NCBI GenBank assembly: GCA_031272745.1
Contig: JAISTF010000107.1
Coordinates: forward strand, 1-5,086
From: Eubacteriales Family XIII. Incertae Sedis bacterium
Lineage (GTDB): Bacteria; Bacillota; Clostridia; Peptostreptococcales; Anaerovoracaceae
Length of the DNA: 5,086 bases
Direction of reading: 5' to 3'
The notes under the pieces are model-generated. The model made no database searches. It was not told where the DNA came from and was given only the letters and a program-made list of their open reading frames with translations. A program made the position numbers and the translations under genes. The first letter of the stretch is position 1, and every line of letters starts with the position of its first letter. This document shows positions 5,011-5,086 of the stretch, one piece after another.

Positions 5011-5086
5011 GTGGAAAAAAAGGAAAAACAACCGGTGAAGAACAAGGCCATTTTGACGGCGCTGACGGCGAACTGCATCATCGCGG
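5011..5086 (+). CDS. N-terminus of a membrane protein, possibly a cation diffusion facilitator transporter
   Basis: Only 25 codons are inside the window. The frame begins with GTG and reads VEKKEKQPVKNK followed by the hydrophobic run AILTALTANCIIA. A lysine-rich cytoplasmic start leading into a helix with an ALxAN pattern is how many cation diffusion facilitator (CDF) exporters of zinc, iron or manganese begin (ALLANLLIAxxK-like). So little sequence is visible that another membrane protein is quite possible. The GTG at 5011 is chosen because the leaderless-type promoter predicts transcription starting there. An in-frame GTG at 5035, with AAAGGA ten bases upstream, is an alternative. The gene is in the same direction as the helicase operon but has its own promoter. 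Confidence 0.5.
   Translation, partial: MEKKEKQPVKNKAILTALTANCIIA

Noticed and set aside
4816..5031. 71-codon minus-strand frame ending inside the second palindrome
   Set aside because: Its start lies inside the right-edge gene and its promoter, and it ends in repeat sequence. A stretch looks mildly protein-like, so it is noted under the intergenic entry only.

Overview
The window is GC-rich bacterial chromosome whose genes strongly prefer G or C at third codon positions. No rRNA or other phylogenetic marker is present. Three of the five genes with a visible start are preceded by an extended -10 box (GTGGTA-N-N-AT core) lying 6 to 10 bases before the start codon, with no Shine-Dalgarno sequence. 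This layout, with the GC content, would fit an uncultured Verrucomicrobiota/Kiritimatiellae-type bacterium, but other GC-rich phyla that use leaderless mRNAs are possible. That assignment is an inference only.

Layout. Bases 1-1064 (minus strand) hold most of a 14-helix-type major facilitator drug exporter whose 3' end lies outside the window. It diverges from a small plus-strand RelB/DinJ-type antitoxin gene (1189-1500). The antitoxin has a perfect 13-bp palindrome over its promoter and a nine-base match to the anti-Shine-Dalgarno sequence. No intact toxin follows. A short reading frame beginning MSGVKAVLDC, like the first residues of a PIN toxin, soon runs into a 161-bp imperfect palindrome with 20-bp terminal inverted repeats (1573-1733), which looks like a MITE. 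An AT-rich gap with a short protein-like remnant follows.

The centre is a complete UvrD/PcrA-type superfamily 1 DNA helicase (1904-4150, 748 aa). A GNAT acetyltransferase gene (4155-4709) sits 4 bases downstream, so the two are probably one transcript. A second, different MITE-like palindrome (4727-4887), also 161 bp by my boundaries, follows the operon. At the right edge a new membrane protein gene starts at 5011, possibly a cation diffusion facilitator, with its own leaderless-type promoter.

How the parts relate. The helicase is a DNA repair and replication housekeeping enzyme. The exporter, the orphan antitoxin and the two palindromes look like accessory material that gathered at its borders. 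I see no CRISPR array, tRNA, rRNA or clear multi-gene novel system. The points most worth following are the two uncharacterised palindromic elements, the leaderless promoter architecture and the apparently broken toxin-antitoxin locus.
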